A stretch of DNA of 36,350 nucleotides from assembly GCA_026770585.1 (NCBI GenBank), contig MU647100.1, positions 107,893 through 144,242 on the forward strand, written 5' to 3'. Positions 1-11,800 of the stretch are shown in pieces. Under the pieces are notes generated by a model. It saw only the letters and a program-made list of their open reading frames with translations. It was not told where the DNA came from and searched no databases. The DNA comes from Baffinella frigidus (Eukaryota > Cryptophyceae > Cryptomonadales > Baffinellaceae). Each line of letters starts with the position of its first letter. Within the stretch, counting starts at the first letter, position 1. The position numbers and the translations under genes are program-made.

Positions 1-262
1 CCCCCGCCCCCCCCCGCGCAGACCCTGCACTCAATTCTCGCGTCACGCAAGCTCCTCGACGGGTGTGGGGGCTGGGTGGGTGTGGACGAGAGGACTTTCG
101 AACCTGCCGAATGGATGCGATTCGGCAGGTTCGACACATTCATCGGAAAACGCGTCAATTCTGAAAGACATTTTTGCTCTGTGACCGATGCGTTCCGTTC
201 TGAAGGCACGTTTCACACGCGACATTGCACAGTTTGTTTCCCTGATGGATGCGATATTGCAG
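1..262 (+). other. Probable 3' part of an upstream intron
   Basis: A C-rich run (1-15, broken by one G) is followed by unique sequence with no IPT motif in any frame. It ends in TTGCAG at 257-262, immediately before coding sequence that starts in the middle of a C-R-F motif. It contains a strong hairpin (98-134) and a diverged copy of its own 3' end, listed separately. It has no telomere-like array. An undetected short exon inside cannot be excluded. Confidence 0.6.
98..134. repeat. Perfect 15-bp inverted repeat, 7-nt loop
   Basis: TCGAACCTGCCGAAT at 98-112 is exactly complementary to 120-134, around the loop GGATGCG. It sits in the presumed intron before exon 1. In RNA it would form a stable stem that includes a candidate acceptor, GGCAG|GTTCGAC, at about 124-135. 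Confidence 0.9.
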
Positions 263-269
263 GTTCGAC
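111..269 (+). repeat. Direct repeat, 111-135 and 245-269, spanning the exon 1 acceptor
   Basis: Two 25-base copies share ATGGATGCGAT, differ at three adjacent bases (TCG versus ATT), and end in GCAGGTTCGAC. The second copy contains the acceptor used for exon 1. The first copy is a decoy acceptor inside the hairpin arm. Confidence 0.85.
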
Positions 270-445
270 GAGCTGACGACGCTCCCAGCGCGCTTCGTCT
301 CCTCCTCCCTCCTCCTCTGCGACTCCCCCCCCTACCCCCTCGGGCCCGCTTCCCTCTCGGTGTCGAACAACGCGGCGGACTTCCCCGCGGCACCTCTTTC
401 GTTCTTGTTCGCGCCTGTGCCTGTCGTCGATGCACTATCCCCTGA
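263..445 (+). CDS. Exon 1: second half of an IPT unit and start of the next
   Basis: The exon begins after TTGCAG, one base into a codon, so an upstream exon must supply the Cys-Arg part of C-R-F. It then reads F-D-E-L, a V-S-S-S-L-L-L-C-D-S-P segment and the V-S-N-N-A-A-D-F signature. It closes with A-L-S-P and the first two bases of a Glu codon. The donor is CCTGA|GTACGC, phase 2. Joining to exon 2 gives A-L-S-P-E-T-S-P-T-S-G-G, a normal unit start. The upstream exon lies outside the window or is undetected. Confidence 0.8.
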   Translation, partial: VRRADDAPSALRLLLPPPLRLPPLPPRARFPLGVEQRGGLPRGTSFVLVRACACRRCTIP

Positions 446-503
446 GTACGCCGCCCCTCCCTCAACCCTCAACCCCCACTCAACCCTAAACCCTGAACCC
501 GAA

Positions 504-534
<31 letters not shown>

Positions 535-2850
535 CTAAGCCTTGAACCCTAAATCCGAGTAGTGGCGCGCCCTTACCCAACGCCTGCAGATCATTCGCTG
601 CTTGTCTGCTGGTTGGTTGACACGAGTCACGAACAAAACCCAACGACCCCACGAACAAAGCCTAACGCCGCATTCACACACAGGACGTCTCCAACAAGCG
701 GCGGGGCCCTCATCCACGTCCGCGGATCCCGCTTCCACCAAAGAGTCCTCTGCGACTTCGGGGGGATCCCCGCAGTCGCTGACGTGCGGTCATCGGAAGA
801 GTTGACGTGCGTGTCGCCGCCGCATCACGTGGGGAGCGTGGCGTTTCGGGTGGCGCATAACGGGGAGGAGCTTTCTACTGAGGTTGTGGCGTTCCGGTTA
901 ACCCCAGCCCTAAACGCTCAACGCTCAACCCTGAACCCTGAACCCTGAACCCTGAACCCTCAATCCTCGACGCTCAACGCTCAACCCTTAACCATGAATC
1001 CCAACCATAAACCCTAAACCCTAAACCCCAAACCCTACAGCCTCCCCCCCCCCCCCCCCCCCCCCGACCCTAAACCCTAAACCCTAAAACCAAACCCCCA
1101 ACCCCTAACCCCCACACCAGGTACGTCGAATCAGTGGCGGCAGGGAGCATCACCCCCTCCTCGGCCTCATCACAAGGCGGCGTCTCTATCCGCGTCTCAG
1201 TCAAGGGTCTCCCCGCCGTGGGAGCCGTGGAATGCGTCTTCGGGTGCACTCTAAACCCTAAACCTGCCGCGACTGATTCACCCTAAACCCTAAACCCGCA
1301 ACCCTCAACTCTCAGCCCTACACCCTCAACCCTACACCCTGAACCCTGAACCCTCAGATCTAAACCTAACCCCTGAACCCTGAACCCTCGACCAGGCGCA
1401 AACGCGTCCCCGCCGCGCGCGCAGGGCCCGTGCAGGTCTCCTAAACCCCACACCTGCTTTAACCCCCGAACCCTTTGCCCCAACTCCCGAAACTTGAACC
1501 CCACAACCCGAACCCGTGCAAGCTAGTGCCCCGCACAGCTCATGCAAGCTTGAAAGCTCGTATTTTCAAAAAGGTTGACACTGTGATGTTTCCATGCTCG
1601 TCTCACTAAAGTGGCTTCCTCTCTCTCTTTCAATAAAGTGGCTTTCTCTCTTGCAGGTGGCGTGCAGGGCCCCAGCGGGGGAAGTCGGGTCCGTTCCGGT
1701 CTCACTCCTCGTGGGTGACCTCCCGGAGATGAGCACTGGGCTTGTGTTCCAGTACGTTGATCCCCCGGTGTTATTTCGGGTGGAGCCGGAGTCCGGGCCC
1801 GCTTCGGGGGGGACGCATGTGCTTGTCTCGGGGACAGGGCTGGACGTCGCGGTAAACTTCACACCCTAAACCCTGCATCCTGCACCCTATACCCTACACC
1901 CCGCACCGTACACCGTACACCCTACACCCTGCACCCTCCACCCTACACCCTTCTCCCTACACCCTACACCCTAAACCCCAAACCCCAAACCCTAAACCCT
2001 AACCCCAAACCCTAAACTCCAAACCTTACACCCTCAACCCAAACCCCAAACCCTAAACTCCAAACCTTACACCCAAACCCCAAACCCTAAACTCCAAACC
2101 TTACACCCTCAACCCCAAACCCCAAACCCCAAACCCTAAACCCCAAACCCCAACCAGGGGCCAATCTGCCTTTTCGGGCAGCTCGGCACAGCCGTAGCGC
2201 GGGTAGTGAGCAGCACACAGGTTGCGTGCCTCACGCCACGCGTCGCGACGCCCGCTTCCGTGGAGCTCTCGCTGCGGCACGGGCCCGGTTCTGGGGGCGC
2301 TGGGTCCGCTTTGGGAGGGGGAGACCTTTCAGAGAACGCATTGACGTTTTCGTTCTACCCGGCGACGGCGCTGGTGACCCCCTCCTCCCTGCAGAACAGC
2401 TCCACGTTAGGGTTCAGCGTTTCGGGTTTCGGGGTTCGGGTCCAGGACGCAAATCTTCGGGGTTTAGGTTCCACCACGCCAGGTCACACATGAGATGTTA
2501 AGGCCGAGGCTCCCTCCTTTTAAAAACGTTTTCTGGTACACACGAAACATCATTGCTCCCATGAATGACTCCAATTGCGGACTTTTGGCTTTTTCTCTGG
2601 TGATTAATCCAAAGTTGATCGCGGTCAATCCTCTGGACTGATCGTGACCGCTGCATCCACCAGGCGTCGTTCGCGCCCCCTCTCGCAGCAAGCGCCGGCG
2701 GCAGCAGAATCACGATCCGCGGCACCGGGTTCGTCTCAGGAAAGGCTCTCACGTGCAAGTTTGGCTCCACCCTTGCGGAGGTCAACCCTACACCCTACAC
2801 CCTCAACCCTCAACCCTCAACCCTCAACCCCCAACCCTGAACCCTGAACC

Positions 2851-2881
<31 letters not shown>

Positions 2882-5800
2882 CACCCTCAAAACCTAAACC
2901 CTGAACCCTACACGGTAAACCGTAAACCCCAAACCCCAAACCCCAAACCCCAAACCCCAAACCCCAAACCCCAAACCCCAAACCCCAAACCCTAAATCCA
3001 AAACCCCAAACCCCGAACCCTAAACCCTGAACCCTGCTCCAGGTGAAATGGGTGTCGTCCTCCGTGGTAGTGTGCGTCACGCCCGCGCACCACCCTGCGA
3101 ACGTCTCGCTCTCGATCGCGAGCAATGCGGTACTCCACCTTATGCCTTTTACCCTACACCCTAGACCCAAAACATCACGTCCAGGCAACCCTACACCCTA
3201 CACCCTAACCCTTTACCCCTGAACTCTAAACCAAAACCCCTAAACCCTATACCCTGCACCCCATATCCTAATCCCTCAACCCTCAACCCTACACCCTACA
3301 CCCTAAACCCTGTACCCTATACCCTATACCCTAAACCCAAAACCCAAACCCGAAACCCTAAACCCTAAACCAGGTGGACTACGCTATCGCGCCGCGCGAG
3401 TTCGAGTTTGTGGTTGACGCGATCGTCGAGGCGCTCGCGCCGTCTGTAGGTATGCACCGCTCCCCTGCAGGGAGGGAACACGTTTAAGGTGCTTTTAACA
3501 CCTTTAAGGGTGGTTTACGGTGCTTTTGACACCTTGAAGGTTTATTTACCGAGACCAGGTTCTGGCCTCTTATTATATGCCGAGGTCGCTCGGGAGCGGT
3601 CTACACCGTCATACAATGCATCCTTAGCGACGCAGAAAACAGTTGCACGCACAGATCCGTTTGCGTGGTCCTAGAACATTTGCGGTGTCGTGTGAATTGC
3701 TCGGGTCTCTGAACGGCGTGCGGACACCCTTGATCGTGGATCAGGCTCGATCGTCGGGGGAGAGTCGGTGACGGTGCTCGGGAACGGGTTCCACTCGCTG
3801 CTGGCGTGCGCTTTCAACGGCTCGCGCACCCCCACTTCACTTCTCTCCCCGGGCGCGATGGTCTGCCCCTGTCCTCCCCCCGCCTAGCTCTCAGGAAAGC
3901 TTTCGCGCTTCTGAGGATGCATGGTTCGTGGTTGAGGGTTCAGGGTGTGTGGTTTGTTGGTTAGGATTTATGGTTTATGGTGGATGGTTCATCCGTGCCG
4001 TGGTGCACTTTCGACGCGGCCAACCGCCAACATAGAAACTCACGCTTCCCGTGGAAGGAATCACGTTGTCAAAACCAGTTCAGATTCCGCATCCCGACCA
4101 CTACGATGCATACGTCGGATTTCACATCTCGACCACGCACGCTAACCGCAATCGTTGCCCGGCCAGGTGTGCCTGACGCCCTCACATTCGGAGGGCACGG
4201 TGAATCTCGCGCTCCTCGCCCCGGGTGCGGACCCCGCGCAGGCTCGCAACCTGACGTTCGTGTTCGCGGCGGGCCCGCGCGTGGCGTCGCTTTCCCCTTC
4301 GGTACACCCTGCACCCTAAAACCTGAATCTTGAACCCTAGACCCTACACACCAAACCCCAAACCCTACACCCTCAACCCTAAACCCCAAACCCTTAACCC
4401 TAACCCCTCACCCATAACCCCAGCTCCCTGCCCCCACCCCCCAACCCCCAAACCCCAAACCCCAAACCCCAAACCCCAAGCCCTAACCCTCAAACCCAAC
4501 CCCCAAACCCCAACCCCCAACCCCCGAACCCCAAACCCCAAACGCCAAACGCCAAACGCCAAACGCCAAACGCCAAACGCCAAACCCAATACCCCACACC
4601 CCACACCGAACACCCCAAACCCCAAACCCCAACCCCCAAACCCCAAACCCAAACCCAGGTGGGCGAAGCAGGCAAAGCGCTCTTGATCCGCGTCTCAGGA
4701 CTCGGGTTCGGATCCGGCCCCGCGCGGTGCCTCCTCGGATCCACCCCCGCGCCCGCGTCCCTCCTCTCCAGCACCGATCTTGCCTGTCACGCGCCCGCCC
4801 TCCCCCCCGGAGAGTATTCCGTGCGGGTGTCGACGAGTGGGTCCCCGTACACGGAGGCGGATGGAGCGTTGCAGCTGTTAGTGCTGCCTCCGGTGGGGGT
4901 GACGCACGTGGCCCCCTCTCTCGGGTACGAGCGAGGCGGGACGCTCGTGGCTGTCCACGGGGGGCCCTTCGCGCGCTCTCCCGCGCTATCCTGCAGCTTC
5001 GCGGGGGTGGGCGTCGCGGCCACGTACATCTCCCCGGGGCTGGTCGAGTGCTCGTCCCCCCTCGGGCGCGCGGGGATCGCCCAGCTGCGTGTGTCGAACA
5101 ACGGCGTGCACTTCTCGCGCGGATCCCTCCCCTTCCGCTACGCCGCCGCGCCGCGCCTCACGTCGCTGCTCCCAAGTGCTGGGAGCGCTGCGGGGGGGAC
5201 GCGCGTGGCCGTGCTCGGGGAGGGGCTCATGGAGGGTGGGGCCGCTGCGTGCGTGTTCGGGCGCGTCACTGCTCCCGCGCGGTGAACGCCCCGCACGATG
5301 AAGCTGTTGTTTTGAGCACCCGGAACCCGACGCCCACCCCCAAAGCACCGAATCAACCCCCAACCCTCAACCCTCAACCCTCACCCCTCACCCCTCACCC
5401 CTCAACCCTCAACCCTGAACCCCCAACCCTCACCCCTCACCCCTCAACCGCAGGGTGGTGAGCGCCTCGCGGGCAGAGTGCACCGCACCCCCCCACACGA
5501 CCGGATCCGTACCCTTCGCGTTCTCGCCCAACGGATTCGACCTAGCAGACGCGCGTCTGACGTTCGAGTTCCGCGCGCGGCCCCTGGTGGGAGGGGTGTT
5601 TCCGAGCGCTGGCCCTGCGATTGCTGCGCGCCCCGTCACGGTCCGCACCCCTCACCCTTCACCCCTCAACCCCACACTCTAAACACTTAGCGCTAAGCGA
5701 AACACCATCACCGCTCAGAGACCAGTTTTTGTTGACTTGCGAGTTGCGCAATGCGACTCATCGACGGCAGCTTTGTCGATGTATTCCCCCATTTGCTGCC

Positions 5801-8800
5801 TTGCGGATCTTTGATTCAGAACGGCACCTTGTCCGGAATTATCGACGATCATCCGATAAGCGGTAAACGCAACAAGGGGATCCGGTCGGCGGCTAACGCA
5901 ACGAGGGACGCAGGTGACGGGGTCGGGATTCGACGTTGCGGGGGGCGCGCACTGCCGCTTCGGCGCCACCGCGGGAGGCGCCGCGGCCGTTGTGCTCACC
6001 TCCACGCTCCTCCGGTGCATGGCGCCCGCGAAGCACGAGGGGATCGTGTCCGTGCGCGTGTCCAACAACGCAGTCGACGCGTCATCGGACGAGGACGTGA
6101 CATACGCGTACCTCCCGAAAGCGCGACTGTTCGCGGTCGTGCCGACCCTCGCGGCCGCGTCCGGGTTCGAGTCCGTGACGCTCTCCGGATCTTCCTTCAC
6201 GGACTCACCCCTCCTCTCCTGCGCGTTCGGCGGCCTCGCCTCGCGCGCCACGTTCCTCTCATCCTCGCGCGTCGTCTGCACCACCCCGGTTTCTTCGCCA
6301 AAAATCGCAACCGTCCAGGTTGGTCCCCCCACCTACGACCCCCCTTACTAAAAACCGTGTGCCCGTATTTCGCCCAAGTAATTTTGCCTCAAGGTATTCG
6401 CCTCAAGTTTTTTCGCCTCGAGGAATCGAAGCCACTTGGTGTGATAATCTCATACCTGGTTCACCGAAATACGAGCCCGTGGTTTCAGTAGCACCTACCA
6501 CTATCCACCAACCGTTCTGTATGCACCACCCCGACCTGGACCCTCCTGCGGTGCGCCCTCCACTTTGACACGCTCCACTATTGGCAGGTGAGCAACGACG
6601 GCGTAGCACACTCATCCCCCCTCCCCTTCCTCTTCCACGCGCGCGCCACCATCACGCACCTCTCGCCCGCCCGGGCGCTCTCCTCCGGCGGCGCGCGCGT
6701 CACCCTCGCCGGCGCGAGCCTCGACACCCTCCCTGACCCGCACTGCGACTTCGGCGGGAAGCTCGTGCGCGGGGAGCTTGTGGGAGGGAGCCGAGACCCT
6801 GGGGAATATCTCCCCGCGGGGATCGGAGGCGGGCCTGTGGTGGGGTTGGCGCTCGGAGGCGGGCCCGTGCGGTCCCGAGGCGGGTCGCAAGTGGTGTGCG
6901 TTGCGCCCGCGAGCGCGGCTGGGGAAGTGGTCGTGTCCGTTGGGGACGTGCGCACGGGCGTGTGGGCGGCTTCAAGTGTGCCCTTCACATACATCCCCGA
7001 CCCGGAGGTGGTGGCGTTGGAGCCATCGACCGGGCCCGCCTCGGGAGGAACGGTCGTAACCGTCAGCGGCTCCAACTTCTCCCCGGGGTTGGTCACGTGC
7101 CTTATCGGGCCCGCCTTGGCCTTCCGCGGGGAATACCGATCCCCCCGATCCGTCCTCTGCTTCATCCCCCCCCGTCTCCTCCTCCCCACGGGAAAGTTCC
7201 CCCTCGAGGTCAGCGTCGGCGGGATCTCCGTAGCCTTCTCCTCCGACGGGGTCCTCTACAACCTCCACGCCCCGCTCAACCCCCTCCTCCTCGAGCCCTC
7301 CGCGGGCAGCGAGCGCGGGGGGGATCTCATCACCGTGCTCGGCACCAAGTTCGAATCCGCGCTCCACTGCCGCTTCGGCTCCAACGGCGCCCTCATCCCC
7401 GCGTCCCACCTCTCCGCCTCCGCCGTGACGTGCACCGCCCCCGCGGCTTCCCCTGGGAACGTGTCCGTCTCGATCTCGAGCAACGCGCAGGACTTCGCGA
7501 CGTGCCGCGCGTCCTTCACATACCTCCCTGCGCTCCGCCCCCACACCCTCTTCCCCACTTCCGCGGCCGCCACGGGAGGCGCTAAGGTCACAGTAAGTGG
7601 CGCGGGGTTCGCAGGGCACGGGAGCCTGGTGTGCGTGTTCGGGGACGCGCAGGTGGAAGGGGTCGTTGCGGCGGCGGGGGAGGGGGTGGGGGAGGAGGAG
7701 GCGCTAGTGTGCGTCGTGCCTTCGGCGGCGCGCGCTGGGGAGGTGCCTCATCCCCAAACCCTAACCTCTAACCCCTAACTCCTAAACACTACACCCTAAA
7801 CTTTAAACCCTAAACGCTAAACCCTCACCCTAAACCCTCAACCCTCAACCCTCAACCCTAAACCCTCAACTCTAAACCCTAAACCCTAAACCCTCACCCT
7901 AAACCCTGAACCCTAAACCAGGTGCTCATCCGCATCGCGCGTGGCTTCGGCGGGGCGGTGTCGTCATGGAGCGCTCCGTTTCAATACTTGGAGGGTGCAT
8001 CGCTCGTCCGGGTCTCGCCGAGCGTCGGGACCGTGCGAGGGGGGACGGTTGTGGAGGTGGCGGGGACGGGGTTCGCAGGGAGGCAAGCGAGGTGCCGGTT
8101 TGGGGAGGCTGCGGGGCTGTGGGGGGAAGTGGTGAGCGAGTCGCTTGTCCGGTGCGCCACGCCGTCGCGGGGCGTAGGGGTTGTGTCTGTGCGCCTGGAG
8201 CTGGATGGGGTGGGGCTCGTGGGGGAGGGGGTCACGTTTGAGTTTGTTGTGGAGGGGCAAGTGGCGGAGATCGCTCCGTCGGCGGGGCCAGAAAAGGGTG
8301 GTACCTTCGTGACTGTGACGGGTAGCAACTTTGTTGGCGGCTCTGCAGCGCTCTGCAAGTTTGGTGGAAAGACGGTGGACGCTGCGGTGGTTTCGTCGTC
8401 GGTGATGATGTGTCAGTCGCCGGCTCAGCAGGGAGGCGTTGTGGCGCTGAGCGTGAGCAGCCACGGGCAGGGAGAGTTCAGCGCGACAGTGGCGAAGTTC
8501 GAGTACCGAGCGGGCTTGGTGGTGTACGAACTGCGGCCGAGCGTGGGGCTTGTGGAGGGCGGGACAGTGGTGAGGGTGATTGGGGGGAATCTGGACGAGA
8601 AGGAGCAGGTGTGGTGCATGTTTGGGGAGGGGAAGGTGATGGCACGGGTGCTGAGTGGGTCGGAGGCGGAGTGCACGTCGCCGGGGCATGGGGTGGGGGA
8701 GGTGCGTTTCACGGTGCAGGGGGAGTCGGAGGGAGAGGCGGACTCGCTGGCGAGGTTCAAGTACGTTGAGCGGGGGACGGTACGGAGCGTGTCTCCGACG

Positions 8801-11800
8801 ATTGGAGCTGTCGAGGGGGGGACAGCGGTGACAATACTCGGAGAGGGCTTCGGGGAGGGGGAGGTGGAGTGCACATTCGGGGACGCGGGGGCAGTGGCGG
8901 GTCAGCGCGTGTCGGCGACGGAGGTGGTGTGCTCATCGCCCCGCTCCGCACTCTCGCTCTCGGTATCCCTCAAGGTCAGCATTTCATCGATGGAGCTGCT
9001 CTGCACCCGCTGCGCTTTCATGTTCGCGCACACACCCGTGGCTTTGACCATCAATCCGGGCGTCGTGTCCATTCACGGGGGGTCAACCGTGACCATTACG
9101 GGGCAGCACTTCATCTCGCCCGTCGTTCGCTTCGGCCCGACAGTCACGACCCCCGCGACCGTCATTACGTCCTCGCTCATCGTGTGTCACGTCCCCGCCG
9201 CGCCGCTCGCGGGCAACGTGTCCGTGGTCGTGTCCAACAACAACGTCGAGTTCTCGTCCCCGGGCGTTTCCGTCCACGCGGAGTTCTCCGGGGCCGTCGC
9301 GCGCCTCTTCCCGCGAAGGGGCACGGCTGAAGGGGGCACGTCCGTGCAGATCTCGGGGCCGTTTGTCGCCGGGGAGGACGTGCACTGCCTCTTTGACGAC
9401 GAACGGGTGGACGCGACCGTCGTGTCCGTGTCATCAGCGTCGTGCACGTCTCCTCCGCACACTCCCGGGCGCGTGCACGTCCATCTATGGGCGGACGGGC
9501 GTGTCCTGTCCGGCGTCGGCATGCAGTTCGACTACGAACACGCCGTGTCCATCCACACACTCGTCCCCAGCGCCGGTCCGCTGCGCGGCGGGACCCTCAC
9601 GACGGCGGTGGGCGCGCACTTCCCGACCGGGGGGGACGCGCAGTGCATCTTCGGCGCATCCGCCCCCGTCGCCGCCTCCGTGCTCTCCTCCTCCCTGCTC
9701 GTCTGTGCCTCGCCCGCCGCCGGGGCCGGCCTCGCTCCCGTGGTGGTATCGACCAACGGCGCGGACTTCATCGACGCCGCCCTCTTCATCTACATCGAGA
9801 ACCCCGCGCTCATCTCCGTGGCCCCCTCGCGTGTCCCGCACGGCGCCGGATCCCTGGTCAAGCTCCGCGGGTCCAACTTCGTCGCAGCGCGCGGGGCCGT
9901 CGTGCGCATCGGGGGGGGGCTGGCCGTGCACGCCATCATCACCGACGACGAGTCGCTCGTGTTCCTCCTCCCGCGCGCCACCCCCCCCGGGGCGCACTCC
10001 CTCACCCTCGTTCGTGACGACGCGGTGACGCCCGTGTCATCCGGCGACTTGCACATCCTCGTCGACTACACCCAGACTGTCTCCGTCTCCCCGGCAGAGT
10101 GCGCTGCCTCCGGCGGGACCCGCATCACCCTCACCCCCCCGGACGCTTCCTCCTCCGAAATCCCATTCGTGTGCCGCTTCGCACCAGTCAACGCGTCGTT
10201 CGCCATGGAGGTGCCCGCGGAATGGACGCCCGATGGGCTGCGCTGCGTCGCGCCCGCGCTCCCGCCTGGGGCCGTGGACGTGCACACGCTGCGCGCCGCC
10301 GGGGAGGAAGGGGGCGGGGTCGCGTTCTACGCGCAGCTGCTTTACACACAGGCGACGGACGCGGCTGTCGTGGCGGCGCTCTCCCCTTTGCTGGGGGTTG
10401 AGAGCGGCGGAACGCTCGTCGACGTTACGGGGGAGGGGTTCGGCGAGGCGGGTCCGGCGTCGTGCCGCTTCGGAGAAACGGCTGTCCCGGGCACCGTCCT
10501 CTCCACGACGCTCCTGCAGTGCGTCGCACCGGCCGCCTCGCCCGGGGAGGTGACGGTGGAGGTGGCGTCAGCCGGCGCGGCGTGGGCGCACGCCCCCGCC
10601 CCCTTCCGCTACGCGCCGCTGTGGCGCGCCATGGCGCTGGAGCCAGCTGTAGGGTTCGAACGCGAGGTGACGGAGGTGGATGTGCGCGGCGAGGAGTTCG
10701 TGGATTCTCCGTTACTCTCCTGCCGCGTTGGGCCCGCCTCGGGACTGGCCGTGCGGTTCCTCTCCTCCCGCGCGCTCTCCTGCCGCGTTCCCGCGCTCCC
10801 CGCCGGAAACTACTCCCTCCAGATCTCGTGCAACGCACGCGATTTCGCCGCGGTTGCTGAGACGTTTGAAGTGTGGGCGCGCCCGGCCGTGCGCTCCGCC
10901 ACCCCGCGCTCCGCAGGCCCCGACGGCGGGGAAACGGTGACGATTGAGGGCGCCTACTTTCCCAAAGGGGCAAACATGCTGTGCATGTTCGGCGCGATCG
11001 CGCGCACGGCAATGCGCCGCAGCGCCTCGCTGGCCACGTGCTCCACGCCCGCCGGCGCCGCGGGGGAGGTAGAGCTCGTGCTCCTCATCGACGCGCTGCT
11101 TGTCGAGCCGACGCTCCCCTTCCTCTTCGCGCGCTCGGGCGCCGTGGCCGTCCACGCGCTCACCCCCGCGCTCGGGCCGCTCGCGGGGGGCACGCCCGTC
11201 GCGTTCCTCGGCGCCGGGTTCGAGGCGGGGCAGTCCGTGTCTTGTTCGTGGGGTGGCGTTGTCACGTCCGCCGTGCACGTGTCGGGATCGCGCGTTGCGT
11301 GCGCGGCGCCGCCCGCCGATGCCGACACCCCCTCCGTGCTCGTCCAGCTTCTGGTCCAACCCTCAACCCTCAACCCCAAACCCTAACCATCAACCCTAAA
11401 CCCCAAACCCTAAACATAATCTCTAAACCCCTGAACCCTGAACCCTGAACCCTGAACCCTGAATCCTGAGCCCTAAACCCTAAAATCCAAATTCTAAATC
11501 CTAAGCTCTCAACTCTCAACTCTCAACCGCAACCAGGTTGGTGCCGTGCCTGTCGGACCCGCCTTCGGATTCACGTTCCACGCCGCGTTCACCCTCGAGT
11601 CCGTGCGCGTCGAGGGCACGTCCCTGGTCGTGTCCGGCACTGGGTTCTCTCCTGTGGACACGCTCGCGTGCTGGTTTGCAGAGGGGGTCACGTCCCCCGC
11701 GCGCTTCATCTCGTCCGAGGAGGTCACGTGCCCGCACGCGCACGTCCCCCGCGGCGGAGGCGAACACGCGACGCTCCACGTTAGCAGCAACGGCGTCGAG

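Noticed and set aside
2374-2405. Longer form of exon 6 ending at the GT at 2406
   Set aside because: It would end in phase 2 and break the frame into exon 7, whose IPT motif needs phase 0. The sequence beyond 2405 is reverse-orientation telomere-like repeat.
3489-3674. Small open frame of about 61 codons in intron 3450-3744
   Set aside because: No recognisable motif. It lies wholly inside an intron whose removal restores an IPT unit.
3861-3887. Coding continuation of exon 10 ending at TAG (3885-3887) as a real gene end
   Set aside because: It stops in mid-unit right after the second cysteine, whereas splicing at 3861 to 4167 gives an intact V-C-L-T-P and continues the repeat.
4330-4686. Open frame encoding Pro/Asn/Lys repeat peptide
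   Set aside because: It is a translation of the telomere-like array in intron 4302-4658. Similar peptides appear in other arrays and frames.
5715-6332. Antisense open frame of about 205 codons
   Set aside because: It straddles an intron and exon 14 in reverse, with no domain signature. It is a shadow of the + strand exon.
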